Shown: piece after piece, positions 1 to 7,607 of the stretch | How the letters are laid out: each line of letters starts with the position of its first letter | How positions within the stretch are numbered: the first letter of the stretch is position 1 | Origin: DATBFG01 sp036558645 | GTDB lineage: Bacteria; Acidobacteriota; Terriglobia; Terriglobales; Acidobacteriaceae | NCBI GenBank assembly: GCA_036558645.1 | Contig: DATBFG010000085.1 | Span: 1 to 13,028, forward strand | Reading direction: 5' to 3' | Length of the DNA stretch: 13,028 bases | Translations under genes and position numbers: made by a program | The notes under the pieces: model-generated | What the model saw: the letters and a program-made list of their open reading frames with translations, nothing else | What the model was told of the DNA's origin: nothing | The model's database searches: none

Positions 1-477
1 ATCACTCTCGCGTCCGGTAGTCTTGGCCCGCTTGCGAATCGTATCGTCGGGTACCTGAAGACGCAATGCTACCAGTCTCAGGTTCAAGTCCGGAAACATC
101 TTTGCCAGGTCTTCAGCCTGAACCAGCGTCGCGGGATAGCCGTCGAGTGTAAGCCCGTGGCTCATGTCGGTAGTCTTCAAGCGCTCACGCAAGTAACGGC
201 TCATGGCCGGGTCGTAGCGCATCTCAGCCAGCGAAACTCCTTCGCCACGCAACTTGTCCAGCTCCGCAGCATTGTCGCGAATAAGGTCTTCGATAGAAAT
301 ACTAGGAACTCCGTAATCGCGGCCGATCTGTTCGGCGAATGTGGTCTTGCCGCTTAGGGGTGGACCCATCAAAACAATGAGTGGCTGCGCTGCAGTCGGT
401 GGCGTGCCGGGACTTGTCGTCTGCGCCCGCAAGCTTCCAAGCAGCAAAGGAAAGATGAGCAGGATGCTTTTGAGCAT
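1..477 (-). CDS. Exported adenylate-kinase-like nucleoside monophosphate kinase (C-terminus outside window)
   Basis: An open frame of 159 codons runs from ATG at 477 off the left edge without a stop, so the C-terminus is missing. Residues 1-18 form a Sec-type signal peptide (MLKSILLIFPLLLGSLRA, likely cut before Gln19), followed by a Pro/Thr-rich linker to about 31. The P-loop domain follows: beta strand PLIVLMG, Walker A GPPLSGKT (38-45), an NMP-binding region (about 60-105), the adenylate-kinase-type motif LDGYP (111-115, compare LDGFPR) and the start of a short LID (IRKRAKTTGRESD, 147-159). The start is supported by GGAGG at 482-486, four bases upstream. The fold suggests phosphoryl transfer between nucleotides, but these kinases are normally cytoplasmic, so the signal peptide is odd and the in vivo substrate is unknown. 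The P-loop family is confident; adenylate specificity is inference. Confidence 0.8.
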   Translation of the reverse strand, partial: MLKSILLIFPLLLGSLRAQTTSPGTPPTAAQPLIVLMGPPLSGKTTFAEQIGRDYGVPSISIEDLIRDNAAELDKLRGEGVSLAEMRYDPAMSRYLRERLKTTDMSHGLTLDGYPATLVQAEDLAKMFPDLNLRLVALRLQVPDDTIRKRAKTTGRESD

Positions 478-647
478 GACGCCTCCAGAACAGCCGGTAT
501 TCCGAGCTAGCTAGTATGCCACGAGATCCGTGCTACGAAGGCGCAAGTTGATTGGCCAAAACACAGCTGGAGCTCAACGGATGAAATCGAGATTTCACAA
601 ACAACTATGACTAGTGTGTCGCAGAATGCCCGATCGAGCCAGACGAC

Positions 648-1115
648 TTATTGGCCTTCGGCATTCGTTGGCGCAGACATACCTGAAATGATTTGCCAAG
701 TTTCACCGGCTTTTCGTACCCAGGTGTGGATGACGCGAACGGTTGTGGGATGTCCTGCTCCAGCTTTGTCCGCCCAAGTGATGCTAACGCGATATGTCGT
801 GGTCGCGATGTCGCCCGTCACTTGCGTAGTGAGCCGCTCCAGATCGTAGGATTTGAGAGTCTCGCCTTTGCTGGTATGTGCCGTTATCCAGTCCGTGATG
901 TGATCTTTGCGGAGAGGCTCCGGGCTGACGGACGGCCAGCCGAGAAAATCGGTATGCCACAGACTGCGATACTTTTGGAGATCGTTGGCCTGCACGTACT
1001 CCCAGTACGCTTTTTCCAGTGACCATAATTTGTCGGCGTCGGAAGAAGGCGGCGTAGCGTACAGCGTTGCTGTGAGCAGAACACCAATCAGAATGGAAAG
1101 ACCGATTCTGGGCAT
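648..1115 (-). CDS. Exported SnoaL/NTF2-like (DUF4440-type) protein
   Basis: This is a 155-residue protein. Residues 1-20 (MPRIGLSILIGVLLTATLYA) are a typical signal peptide. The mature part reads like a cone-shaped NTF2/SnoaL fold: an N-terminal helix with WSLEKAYWEYVQANDLQKY (31-49), LWHTDFLGWP (52-61), and C-terminal antiparallel strands ending in HTWVRKAGETWQIISG (130-145), where the W-x(6-8)-W-x-I/V pattern is characteristic of DUF4440-like proteins. The frame stays open upstream to 1226, but ATG at 1115 is preferred because AGGAG lies five to six bases before it and it places the signal peptide first. It lies 91 bp downstream of the VOC gene on the same strand. Such proteins may be enzymes or ligand-binding modules; no specific function can be assigned. 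Confidence 0.78.
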   Translation of the reverse strand: MPRIGLSILIGVLLTATLYATPPSSDADKLWSLEKAYWEYVQANDLQKYRSLWHTDFLGWPSVSPEPLRKDHITDWITAHTSKGETLKSYDLERLTTQVTGDIATTTYRVSITWADKAGAGHPTTVRVIHTWVRKAGETWQIISGMSAPTNAEGQ

Positions 1116-1206
1116 GTTGTCTCCTGTAATCTGCGCCGGGTGATTATAGCTGGCGTGAACAGGCCATCCATTCCTGAGCAAGCTGGCGGGGCCCTCTGCG
1201 ATCGAC

Positions 1207-1617
1207 TTATGAACGTACCTCGCCATCCAGCCCTGCTATGACGACCACATACCCATCAGGATCGCGAAGCCAAATCTCTCTGTGTTGGGGTGCTGGATTG
1301 ACGTGAGGTTCCAGAACTACTTCAGCACCTAGTTCTCGTGCTCGATCAACCGTCGAGTCGAAGTCATTAACTTGGAACCAAAGTAGGACGCCGTGCCCGG
1401 GAGGCGCGGCGTTGGCGTTGACAAGATTTGGATGATCTTCTTCGTCCCAGGCGTGGAGTTGAAGAATCAAGCGACCCGACGAGTAGACCCGATCATATCG
1501 ATCACGGTGCTTATGATCAGGCAGCGAGTCTGCCGCCAACAATTTACCGTACCAACGGCTACTCGCCCTAACGTCGCGTACCGCAATCAGGGGTTGAGCT
1601 TCGACGGACGTAGCCAT
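1207..1617 (-). CDS. VOC (glyoxalase/bleomycin-resistance fold) protein
   Basis: The protein has 136 residues from ATG at 1617. An in-frame ATG at 1629 would add MLLR; neither has a clear Shine-Dalgarno, and 1617 fits the short N-terminus usual before the first beta strand. One pair of beta-alpha-beta-beta-beta modules can be read: QPLIAVRDV plus a helix with SRWYGKLL, then RLILQLHAW; after a linker, GVLLWFQVND, a helix ELGAEVVLEP, and the terminal REIWLRDPDGYVVVIAG. The DPDG turn is the hallmark of the superfamily. Classical glyoxalase-type members carry a metal-binding Glu in the last strand (DPDGxxxE); here the strand reads YVVVIAG without it, so metal-dependent catalysis is doubtful. Binding, antibiotic sequestration or another VOC chemistry are all possible. 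The fold is confident, the function is not. Confidence 0.8.
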   Translation of the reverse strand: MATSVEAQPLIAVRDVRASSRWYGKLLAADSLPDHKHRDRYDRVYSSGRLILQLHAWDEEDHPNLVNANAAPPGHGVLLWFQVNDFDSTVDRARELGAEVVLEPHVNPAPQHREIWLRDPDGYVVVIAGLDGEVRS

Positions 1618-1743
1618 GCGCAATAGCATAACTGCTGATCATGGCCAGTGCGCTTGGTTGAGAAAAATGATTTGATTCCAGGATTGGCGCTTTTTCAGAC
1701 GCGAGGGCACCAGTTGGGTCTTCTGAGCCTTTCAATCTGCGAA

Positions 1744-1761
1744 CCGCTGTGTCCTCTGTGG
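1744..1761. repeat. Two 9-bp near-copies downstream of pckG
   Basis: Reading minus strand, CCACAGAGG is followed directly by ACACAGCGG, so seven of nine bases match. Motifs of the type AACCACAGAGGACACAG are, from memory, scattered in spacers of acidobacterial and other soil-bacterial genomes. Only two units are present here and I cannot test the copy number, so this is a tentative interspersed-repeat call. The rest of the spacer 1618-1780 shows no gene or clear terminator. Confidence 0.3.
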
Positions 1762-1780
1762 TTAAAGCTTTTGGCTCGCG

Positions 1781-3613
1781 TTATTTTTTCGTCGCCTTCA
1801 ACCGCTTTTCTAAATCGTCGACTTCGCTCTTGAGGCCTACCGGCAGTCGCATCCCGAACTTCGCAAAGTGCTCGCGAATCAACGGAACCTCAGCCAGCCA
1901 ACCATCGACGTCCACGCTCAACAATTTCTCCAGCTGCGCCTTGGACAAACTGAGTCCCTTGGTGTCCAGATCATCCGGAGCGGGCAACCGGCCAATCGCA
2001 GTATCCACTGCGTTCACTTTTCCGTCGCAGCGGTCAAAGACCCATTCCAGCACGCGGCTGTTCTCGCCATATCCCGGCCACAAGAATTTGCCTTGCTCAT
2101 CCGTTCGGAACCAGTTCACGTAGAAAATCTTCGGAAGCTTCGCTCCCGGCCTGTTTCCGATCTTTAGATAGTGTCCGAAATAGTCGCCCATGTTGTAACC
2201 ACAGAAGGGAAGCATCGCCATGGGATCCCTTCGCAGTTGTCCGACCTTACCTGCCGCCGCCGCCGTTGTCTCACTGCTTGCAGTAGCTCCCAGGAAAGTG
2301 CCGTGCTGCCAATTGAACGACTCGATCACCAGCGGCACTACTCCCGCACGCCGTCCGCCGAACAGGATTGCATCAATCGGCACACCTTTCGGGTCTTCCC
2401 ACTCAGGCGCAATAACCGGGCATTGACTTGCTGGCGTTGTGAACCGCGCATTGGGATGCGCCGCCCGTCGTCCAGAATCCGGTCTCCACGGCCGTCGCAG
2501 CCAATCCATCAGCTCTGGCGGCTTTGGCTCGCTCATTCCTTCCCACCAAACGTCGCCTTCCGGCGTCATCGCACAGTTCGTGAAAATGGAATTTCGCGTC
2601 GCCGTTAGCATGGCATTCGCATTCGATTTCATGCTGGTTCCGGGCGCCACGCCAAAGAACCCATACTCGGGATTGATGGCATATAGTCTGCCGTCCGCAC
2701 CGAACTTCATCCACGCGATGTCATCACCGACCGTTTCCACCTTCCACCCTGGAATCGTGGGGATGAGCATCGCCAGATTCGTCTTGCCACACGCCGACGG
2801 AAATGCGCCCGTCAAATACTTAACTTTTCCCTCAGGATTCGTGAGCTTGAGGATCAGCATGTGCTCCGCCATCCAGCCCTCGTCGCGTGCCTGGACCGAA
2901 GCGATGCGCAGCGCGTGACACTTCTTTCCGAGCAGAGCATTTCCGCCGTAACCCGAGCCGTACGACCAGATTTCTCGTGTCTCGGGGAAATGGCAGATGT
3001 ATTTCTCTTGCGGATTATTCGGCCAACTCGAATCCTGATCATTGGGACCAAGCGGTGCGCCGACCGAGTGCACACCTTTCACAAATTCACCGTCTGGTCC
3101 CAGAACTTCCAACACGCGGCTGCCGACGCGCGCCATGATGTGCATGTTTGCGACAACGTATGGTGAATCGGTGATTTCTACACCGATCTTGGCGATGGGC
3201 GAGCCAATTGGACCCATGCTGTAGGGGATTACGAACATCGTGCGCCCGGCCATGGATCCGCTGTACAGGCTGCGCAGCTTATCTTTCATCTTGGCCGGAT
3301 CCTCCCAATTATTGGTCGGACCAGCCTCGTCCTTGGTTCGCGCACAGATGAACGTCCGGTCCTCAACCCGCGCCACATCCGCTGGGTTCGATCGCACCAG
3401 CACGCTATTGGGACGCTTCTGCGGATTCAGTGGAATCGCCGTCCCGGCCATCGTCATCAGCCGTAACATAGACTGGTATTCATCCTGAGTGCCATCGCAC
3501 CAGTGAACCCGCTCCGGCTTGCATAACGCGGCAATTTCCTCTACCCACTGCACCAGGGCCCGGTTCTTCTGTTCGCCACTCAACGATTCCACTTCCATAG
3601 TCAGGCTGGACAT
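1781..3613 (-). CDS. pckG: Phosphoenolpyruvate carboxykinase (GTP)
   Basis: This 610-residue protein is normal length for the GTP-dependent family. It converts oxaloacetate and GTP to PEP, CO2 and GDP, the entry step of gluconeogenesis, in the cytoplasm. Visible signatures: substrate-loop YGSGYGGN (218-225), kinase-1a P-loop FPSACGKTN (271-279) with the reactive Cys275 typical of GTP enzymes, kinase-2 GDDIAW (296-301), RFTTPASQCP (390-399), nucleotide/oxaloacetate region FGGRRAGVVPLV (418-429), and the C-terminal NWFR (500-503) and GENSR (516-520). No key residue appears to be missing. The frame extends to 3643, but ATG at 3613 is preferred because TTGGAG sits eight bases before it. The gene stands alone, with a long upstream region carrying palindromes that could serve carbon-source control. 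Confidence 0.97.
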   Translation of the reverse strand: MSSLTMEVESLSGEQKNRALVQWVEEIAALCKPERVHWCDGTQDEYQSMLRLMTMAGTAIPLNPQKRPNSVLVRSNPADVARVEDRTFICARTKDEAGPTNNWEDPAKMKDKLRSLYSGSMAGRTMFVIPYSMGPIGSPIAKIGVEITDSPYVVANMHIMARVGSRVLEVLGPDGEFVKGVHSVGAPLGPNDQDSSWPNNPQEKYICHFPETREIWSYGSGYGGNALLGKKCHALRIASVQARDEGWMAEHMLILKLTNPEGKVKYLTGAFPSACGKTNLAMLIPTIPGWKVETVGDDIAWMKFGADGRLYAINPEYGFFGVAPGTSMKSNANAMLTATRNSIFTNCAMTPEGDVWWEGMSEPKPPELMDWLRRPWRPDSGRRAAHPNARFTTPASQCPVIAPEWEDPKGVPIDAILFGGRRAGVVPLVIESFNWQHGTFLGATASSETTAAAAGKVGQLRRDPMAMLPFCGYNMGDYFGHYLKIGNRPGAKLPKIFYVNWFRTDEQGKFLWPGYGENSRVLEWVFDRCDGKVNAVDTAIGRLPAPDDLDTKGLSLSKAQLEKLLSVDVDGWLAEVPLIREHFAKFGMRLPVGLKSEVDDLEKRLKATKK

Positions 3614-3697
3614 AATGGCATCTCCAAGGCGGTATCGGCCCAAGACTCCATGATGGGATTGGGTAGACCGCGATAGGCCCTTACACCAAAGGCCGTT

Positions 3698-3726
3698 ATT
3701 GTCCCTTATTTACGGGACCCTTCCAA
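3698..3726 (-). promoter_or_regulatory. Candidate pckG promoter
   Basis: On the minus strand TTGGAA (3726-3721) and GACAAT (3703-3698) are separated by exactly 17 bp, each matching four of six positions of the sigma-70 consensus. Transcription would start near 3691, giving a leader of about 78 nt before the ATG at 3613. The match is modest. Confidence 0.35.
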
Positions 3727-3802
3727 GTACCCTCTGGCGAAACACCTGCGATACGCGCAACCCCAATTGTCCCAGCCATCCTGCGGGCCGCGTAGTGCGC
3801 CT

Positions 3803-3822
3803 AATCACAATGCCTTGTGATT
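3803..3822. promoter_or_regulatory. 20-bp palindrome, candidate operator A upstream of pckG
   Basis: Perfect 8-bp arms AATCACAA and TTGTGATT surround TGCC. It contains TCACA-N6-TGTGA, the half-sites of a CRP/FNR-type box in the reverse arrangement, so it is not a standard CRP site. It lies about 80 bp upstream of the candidate -35 box, a position suitable for a dimeric regulator. The binding protein is unknown. Confidence 0.5.
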
Positions 3823-3863
3823 TCTAACCTTCGTACCGGGTTGCGTGGGGCGAAACTCAAAAA

Positions 3864-3880
3864 GCGTACGGACCGTACGC
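3864..3880. promoter_or_regulatory. 17-bp palindrome, candidate operator B upstream of pckG
   Basis: Perfect 8-bp arms GCGTACGG and CCGTACGC flank a single A. Such a tight, odd-length symmetric site is typical of a dimeric helix-turn-helix operator rather than an RNA hairpin, since a one-base loop cannot fold. It lies 41 bp from operator A. Confidence 0.5.
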
Positions 3881-3912
3881 CTGGCGATTTCTCTGCGGCC
3901 TTGCGACCTCGT

Positions 3913-3929
3913 GATCGGCTTTTCCGATC
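3913..3929 (-). terminator. Weak hairpin downstream of the 3982-4344 gene
   Basis: The arms GATCGG and CCGATC enclose a five-base loop, 53 bp after the stop codon of the preceding minus-strand gene. No T-run follows on the minus strand, so intrinsic termination is doubtful. Confidence 0.25.
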
Positions 3930-3981
3930 GCCGGATCTAACAAAACCCAAGAAATCGCTTTGAAAACGGCAAGAAGTATCC

Positions 3982-4344
3982 TCAGTTCTGAGGGATTTTC
4001 AATCCTTCCGACTCGGCCACAACCCCTTCCAATTGGCGAAGGGTCTCGTCCACCGAAAGCGAATACATCTCGCGGCCGACTCCTTCCCCGGATTCCAGCG
4101 CGGTCTTCAGAAAGCGTCCTGCAATCTCAATGGCCAATCCGTCGGTGATGAGTCTGCCGGTTCGGTTCTGATACTCCACCCAGGCCGGCAAAGGCAACGC
4201 AACCCACACCGGACGACCATCTACTAAGTACTTTATGTCCACCGCATCGGCGTGACGCGTCGCGATCGCTACAATCAACGCCTGGTACATGCAATGGACA
4301 TCTCGCCGGGACCAACGGTCGAGTGCGTGGAAGTCTTCGAACAT
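3982..4344 (-). CDS. Small protein of unknown function
   Basis: I do not recognise this family. From ATG at 4344 the product has 120 residues. The frame remains open to 4512, but that would overlap the permease gene end by more than 100 bp and gives an unlikely Arg/Pro/Cys-rich start, so the shorter start is preferred even though no clear Shine-Dalgarno precedes it. The protein looks soluble: no signal peptide or membrane span. Visible parts are an acidic/aromatic N-terminus (MFEDFHALDRWSRRDVH), a helix around 19-31, a strand pair DIKYLVDGRPVWVALP (36-51), and a helical acidic C-terminal third with TLRQLEGVVAESEG. It begins 46 bp after the permease stop on the same strand and could be cotranscribed with padR and the permease. 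Reading-frame length and codon character suggest a real gene. Confidence 0.6.
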   Translation of the reverse strand: MFEDFHALDRWSRRDVHCMYQALIVAIATRHADAVDIKYLVDGRPVWVALPLPAWVEYQNRTGRLITDGLAIEIAGRFLKTALESGEGVGREMYSLSVDETLRQLEGVVAESEGLKIPQN

Positions 4345-4390
4345 ACCCAAGAAAACTATAGCGGAGGGATGCGATGGTGGGCAAACGGCG

Positions 4391-7144
4391 TCATTCCTCG
4401 CGCAACGCCTGCATGGGGTCCAGCTTCGCGGCGCGATGGGCAGGTAGAAGGCTGGCCGCGACCGCGACCGCGGCAAGGCTAGCTCCGGCTGTAACGAGCG
4501 TAAGAGGATCACTCGGCTTCATTTGGAACAACATCGCGCTGGCTGCGGTGCCGGCGAACAACGCCAGAATTGCGCCGATCCCCAGGCCTATGCCTACAAG
4601 GCGCGCGGCTTCTCGAAGAATCATTCCAAGAATGCTGGTTGCCTTCGCGCCCAGAGCAATGCGGATCCCTATCTCATTTTTCCGTCGCGCGACCATGTAG
4701 GAAACAACCCCGTACAGGCCGACCATGGCAAGAATTGCCGCCAGCAGCCCGAAGAATCCGGAAAGCGTCGCCATGAGCCGCTCTCTCAGCAACCCTTCCC
4801 GTACGATCGTGTCAAACACACTGAATTTCAGAACAATTCCAGGATTGAGCGCAGCCATCTCTTTCTTCACTGCGGCTATGACATCTGCCAAAGGGACATC
4901 GGCCCGAAGGAGCACTTGGCTGTACGGATCCGGTTGCTGGTCTTGCAGCTCGGAGACAAACACAATAGGAGTGAACTCTTCTCGAAGGCTGCTGTATTTC
5001 ACGTCCTTGACGAGCCCCACAATTTGGTACGCGCGTTCGGGTTTGCCATCTCCGAGCACGACGCTGAAAGTCTTGCCTACGGGATTTGTGCCCTTAAGAA
5101 ATTTGCGCACGAACGTTTCAGTCACCACAGCAACAAGAGGCGACGACAGCGTGTCACTCTCACTGAAATCGCGGCCGGCGATCAGAGGCGTGCGCATGGT
5201 GTGAAAATATCCCGGCGTAACTTGATCGAAATTGGCAACTGCTCGCCTTATTCCGAACTCAGATACGTTGATATTGTCATTCCATCCTTCACCGCTTACG
5301 GGAATGATGTTGCTGCCTGCGGCGGAGTCAACGCCGGGAATGGACCTTAGCCTCTCTAATATCTGCTGGCGGTATGTAGTCCGCTGCGGCTGGGGAATAT
5401 TGAGGGCTGTGAAGTCCATGGTGCTGACCAATACGTTTGTGCGGTGAAACCCGGTCTCTACCTTCTCCAGGTTTTGCAACGTCCTCACGAACAGGAGTGC
5501 TCCCACCAGCAAGACGAGCGATAGCGCAACTTGGGAGATTACCAGGGCGCGCCGCATACTGTGGCGATCACGTCCGGCGGTTGTGCCTCGTCCGCTCGCT
5601 TTCATGGCTTCTGCGGGTGGAGTCCGCGCTGACTGAACGGCCGGCAACAGCCCGAAAAGAATAGCGGTAAGCAAGGTCAGACCCGAAGTAAAAGCCAGCA
5701 CTCTCCAGTCTGGTATCAGTGAGACAAATACTTGTGTGTTCTCGGTGCTTAGAAAGGAAACCAACAGGCGACTCAATAGTTGAGCAAGCCCAGCGCCGAC
5801 TGCAGCTCCGATCCCCGCCAGCAGCAAGCTTTCCGCCAGCATCTGGCTTGCTAAACGAAAAGGCGAAGCTCCCAAAGCCAGACGCACTGCCATTTCTCGC
5901 AGACGGGAATTCGCCCGGGCCATCATCAGGTTTGCCAGATTGGCGCAGGCGATCAGGAGGACTAGTCCTGCAACTGCCAGTAACAGCCAAAGCGGCGTTT
6001 CGTATTCTGCCCGGAGCGATGACACACCCGATGCTGCTGGGCGCACTCCCAACTGGAACTTAAGGTATCTTTCGCGATCAAGCGCGTCGTAACCTGATGG
6101 AATCGTAGCTGCCAAAATTCCGCTTGAAGCAGAGGCCAGTTGTGCCGATGCCCGCTCTGCTGTCCAGCCTTGCTTAAGCCGCCCGATCGCTGCGAGCCAC
6201 CATCCCGCGGGATTCTTCATCCTCGACGGACTATTGGCAACCGGTTCCGCGCACGCAGGAAGGGCGACGTCGAAATTTCGCCCGACTTCTACTCCATAAA
6301 AGCTCGCCGGAGTAATTCCAATGATTTCGAAAGGGTGCCCTTCCAGCCGAAGAGTGTTCCCAAGCACATCTCCGCGACCGCCGAATTCTCTCTGCCAAAA
6401 TGCGTTGCTGATCACCACCGCGCCACCGCAACCCGCTTGATCGTCGGCCTCAGACAGTAAGCGGCCGTGCGCCGCGCGCACACCTAATGTCTCAAAGAAG
6501 TTGCCGGTGACCCAGAGAGCGTTCGCGTAGCGCGCCTCACCGCCTTGGGTTAGATTCAGTGACTGCATGTTCCAGGCCGCGAGATGCGAGAAGCCTTGCT
6601 GCTCCTGACTGATCTGCTGCCACAGTGGCGACGTCAACTGAGGATGTTCACCGGAGAACCACCCAGTACGGCCCCCTTCGGCCTTCACGATTACCACATC
6701 AGCCAACTCCTCCGGATGATCTACCGGCAAACTGCGTAAGAGAATGGCGTCAAGCAATTGGAAGATGGCGGTGTTGGCGCCAATCCCTAACGCCAGTGAA
6801 AGAATTGCGACCATTGCGAAGCCTGGATTGCGTTGCAACAAGCGTGCACCATACCGTATGTCCCTCCATAGTTGAGCGATATGGCCGCCAGCATGCCTCT
6901 CTCCCATTGCCGGTAGGTCCGGCGCTGGCCGTAACAATGGCTGTAACTCGGCAACTAAACCGCCGGAATCGAGTTCACTGATTATTGTGCGCGTGGCTTC
7001 TTCAGTCGTGGCCCCGCTTGCCAGGACCTCCTCATAGCGATCGTTTAAGTGCTGGTTGAGTTCCTCGATGATCTCAGCCTCGCGCGTGGGCGCAAGGTTC
7101 AGCCCTTCGAGACGCCGGCGAATCAGTTGTGACCAATCAGGCAT
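4391..7144 (-). CDS. Duplicated orphan ABC-type permease (ADOP family, MacB/FtsX-like)
   Basis: This 917-residue inner-membrane protein carries two tandem MacB/FtsX modules. Residues 1-70 are a cytoplasmic helical prefix domain with EIIEELNQHLNDRYEEV (24-40). The first module has a span at about 108-136, a periplasmic MacB_PCD-type domain to about 370, and spans near 384-404, 434-460 and 483-505, with the coupling-helix signature SRLREMAVRLALGAS (413-427). The second repeats this: span 534-555, periplasmic domain, spans at 792-816, 847-872 and 884-902, with NEIGIRIALGAK (823-834) and a terminal PAHRAAKLDPMQALREE. No ATP-binding gene is adjacent, as known for the acidobacterial duplicated orphan permease family. 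The ATG overlaps the padR stop by 8 bp, with GGGAG upstream, indicating translational coupling. The substrate is unknown; MacB relatives act mechanically on periplasmic substrates. Confidence 0.95.
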   Translation of the reverse strand: MPDWSQLIRRRLEGLNLAPTREAEIIEELNQHLNDRYEEVLASGATTEEATRTIISELDSGGLVAELQPLLRPAPDLPAMGERHAGGHIAQLWRDIRYGARLLQRNPGFAMVAILSLALGIGANTAIFQLLDAILLRSLPVDHPEELADVVIVKAEGGRTGWFSGEHPQLTSPLWQQISQEQQGFSHLAAWNMQSLNLTQGGEARYANALWVTGNFFETLGVRAAHGRLLSEADDQAGCGGAVVISNAFWQREFGGRGDVLGNTLRLEGHPFEIIGITPASFYGVEVGRNFDVALPACAEPVANSPSRMKNPAGWWLAAIGRLKQGWTAERASAQLASASSGILAATIPSGYDALDRERYLKFQLGVRPAASGVSSLRAEYETPLWLLLAVAGLVLLIACANLANLMMARANSRLREMAVRLALGASPFRLASQMLAESLLLAGIGAAVGAGLAQLLSRLLVSFLSTENTQVFVSLIPDWRVLAFTSGLTLLTAILFGLLPAVQSARTPPAEAMKASGRGTTAGRDRHSMRRALVISQVALSLVLLVGALLFVRTLQNLEKVETGFHRTNVLVSTMDFTALNIPQPQRTTYRQQILERLRSIPGVDSAAGSNIIPVSGEGWNDNINVSEFGIRRAVANFDQVTPGYFHTMRTPLIAGRDFSESDTLSSPLVAVVTETFVRKFLKGTNPVGKTFSVVLGDGKPERAYQIVGLVKDVKYSSLREEFTPIVFVSELQDQQPDPYSQVLLRADVPLADVIAAVKKEMAALNPGIVLKFSVFDTIVREGLLRERLMATLSGFFGLLAAILAMVGLYGVVSYMVARRKNEIGIRIALGAKATSILGMILREAARLVGIGLGIGAILALFAGTAASAMLFQMKPSDPLTLVTAGASLAAVAVAASLLPAHRAAKLDPMQALREE

Positions 7145-7496
7145 GTTCCGCTCCCGTGATCTGGTTCATCGCGTTGACGAAGTCACGCCATGTGCTGCGC
7201 TGTTCCTTGAGCATCTTGCGTCCCTGCGCGGTGAGCCGGTAATAGCGACGGCGGCGCTGGCCAGCCTTTTCCACCCAGCGGCCCTCAATGAATCCTCGCT
7301 GCTCGAGTCGATACAGCAGGGGATAGAAGGAAGCCACGTTAAACCGCAGCACGCCGTCGGAGCGTGACTCAATGAGCTTGCTGATCTCGTAGCCATGGCG
7401 CGGACGGTTCTCAATCAAGGAGAGGATCAGCAGCTCGGCGCTGCCTTTTTTCAACTCGCGGTCCATCACTTTCGTTGGCATATGTGTTATAGCCAT
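7137..7496 (-). CDS. PadR-family transcriptional regulator
   Basis: This is a 119-residue winged-helix repressor of the acidobacterial PadR subfamily that accompanies orphan permeases. Visible parts are the helix MDRELKKGSAELLILSLIE (11-29), the recognition region RPRHGYEISKLIESRS, the conserved VASFYPLLYRLEQRGFIEG stretch, the wing with WVEKAGQRRRRYYRLTAQG, and a short C-terminal dimerisation helix. The start is uncertain: ATG at 7496, 7481 or 7466, none with a good Shine-Dalgarno. Its stop overlaps the permease ATG in the sequence ATGCCTGA, so both are surely one transcript and the regulator probably controls the pair. The effector is not predictable. Candidate binding repeats lie across the 5' end of the gene. 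Confidence 0.92.
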   Translation of the reverse strand: MAITHMPTKVMDRELKKGSAELLILSLIENRPRHGYEISKLIESRSDGVLRFNVASFYPLLYRLEQRGFIEGRWVEKAGQRRRRYYRLTAQGRKMLKEQRSTWRDFVNAMNQITGAEHA

Positions 7497-7502
7497 ATAT
7501 GT
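7480..7502. promoter_or_regulatory. Candidate PadR autoregulatory site
   Basis: Plus-strand ATATGT occurs at 7480-7485 and again at 7497-7502, one and a half helical turns apart, in an AT-rich patch within GC-rich DNA. PadR operators often contain ATGT/ACAT half-sites. The patch covers the first possible start codons of padR, and a TTGACA (7527-7522, minus strand) lies just upstream as a possible -35 box without a convincing -10. Confidence 0.3.
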
Positions 7503-7607
7503 TGGTCGCAGTCTTGCGCCCTGTCAAGCGTAATTTTCGGAATAGATCCAGAAAGACAGCCCTGATCTGAGGCTCCGCGCCGTTTGCCCACTTCCGCCGT
7601 TCCGAAT

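Larger units (their letters stand above)
3614..3981. other. 368-bp intergenic region upstream of pckG
   Basis: No credible coding frame is visible here. It contains a possible pckG promoter (3698-3726), two near-perfect palindromes (3803-3822 and 3864-3880) and a hairpin (3913-3929) just past the 3' end of the neighbouring gene. Its length and content fit a regulated promoter region for pckG. Confidence 0.6.

Noticed and set aside
3803..3822. CRP binding site
   Set aside because: The half-sites are in TCACA-N6-TGTGA order, the reverse of TGTGA-N6-TCACA, so it is kept only as an unassigned palindrome.
3980..3993. CCTCAG-TT-CTGAGG as a terminator
   Set aside because: The loop has only two bases, it overlaps the stop codon of the gene, and no T-run follows on the minus strand.
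4345..4512. N-terminal extension of the unknown gene to 4512
   Set aside because: It would overlap the permease 3' end by more than 100 bp and adds an Arg/Pro/Cys-rich segment that looks like out-of-frame translation.
4523..5350. 275-codon plus-strand frame opposite the permease
   Set aside because: Antisense shadow of the conserved second permease module; the product is rich in His, Arg and Ser and resembles no protein.
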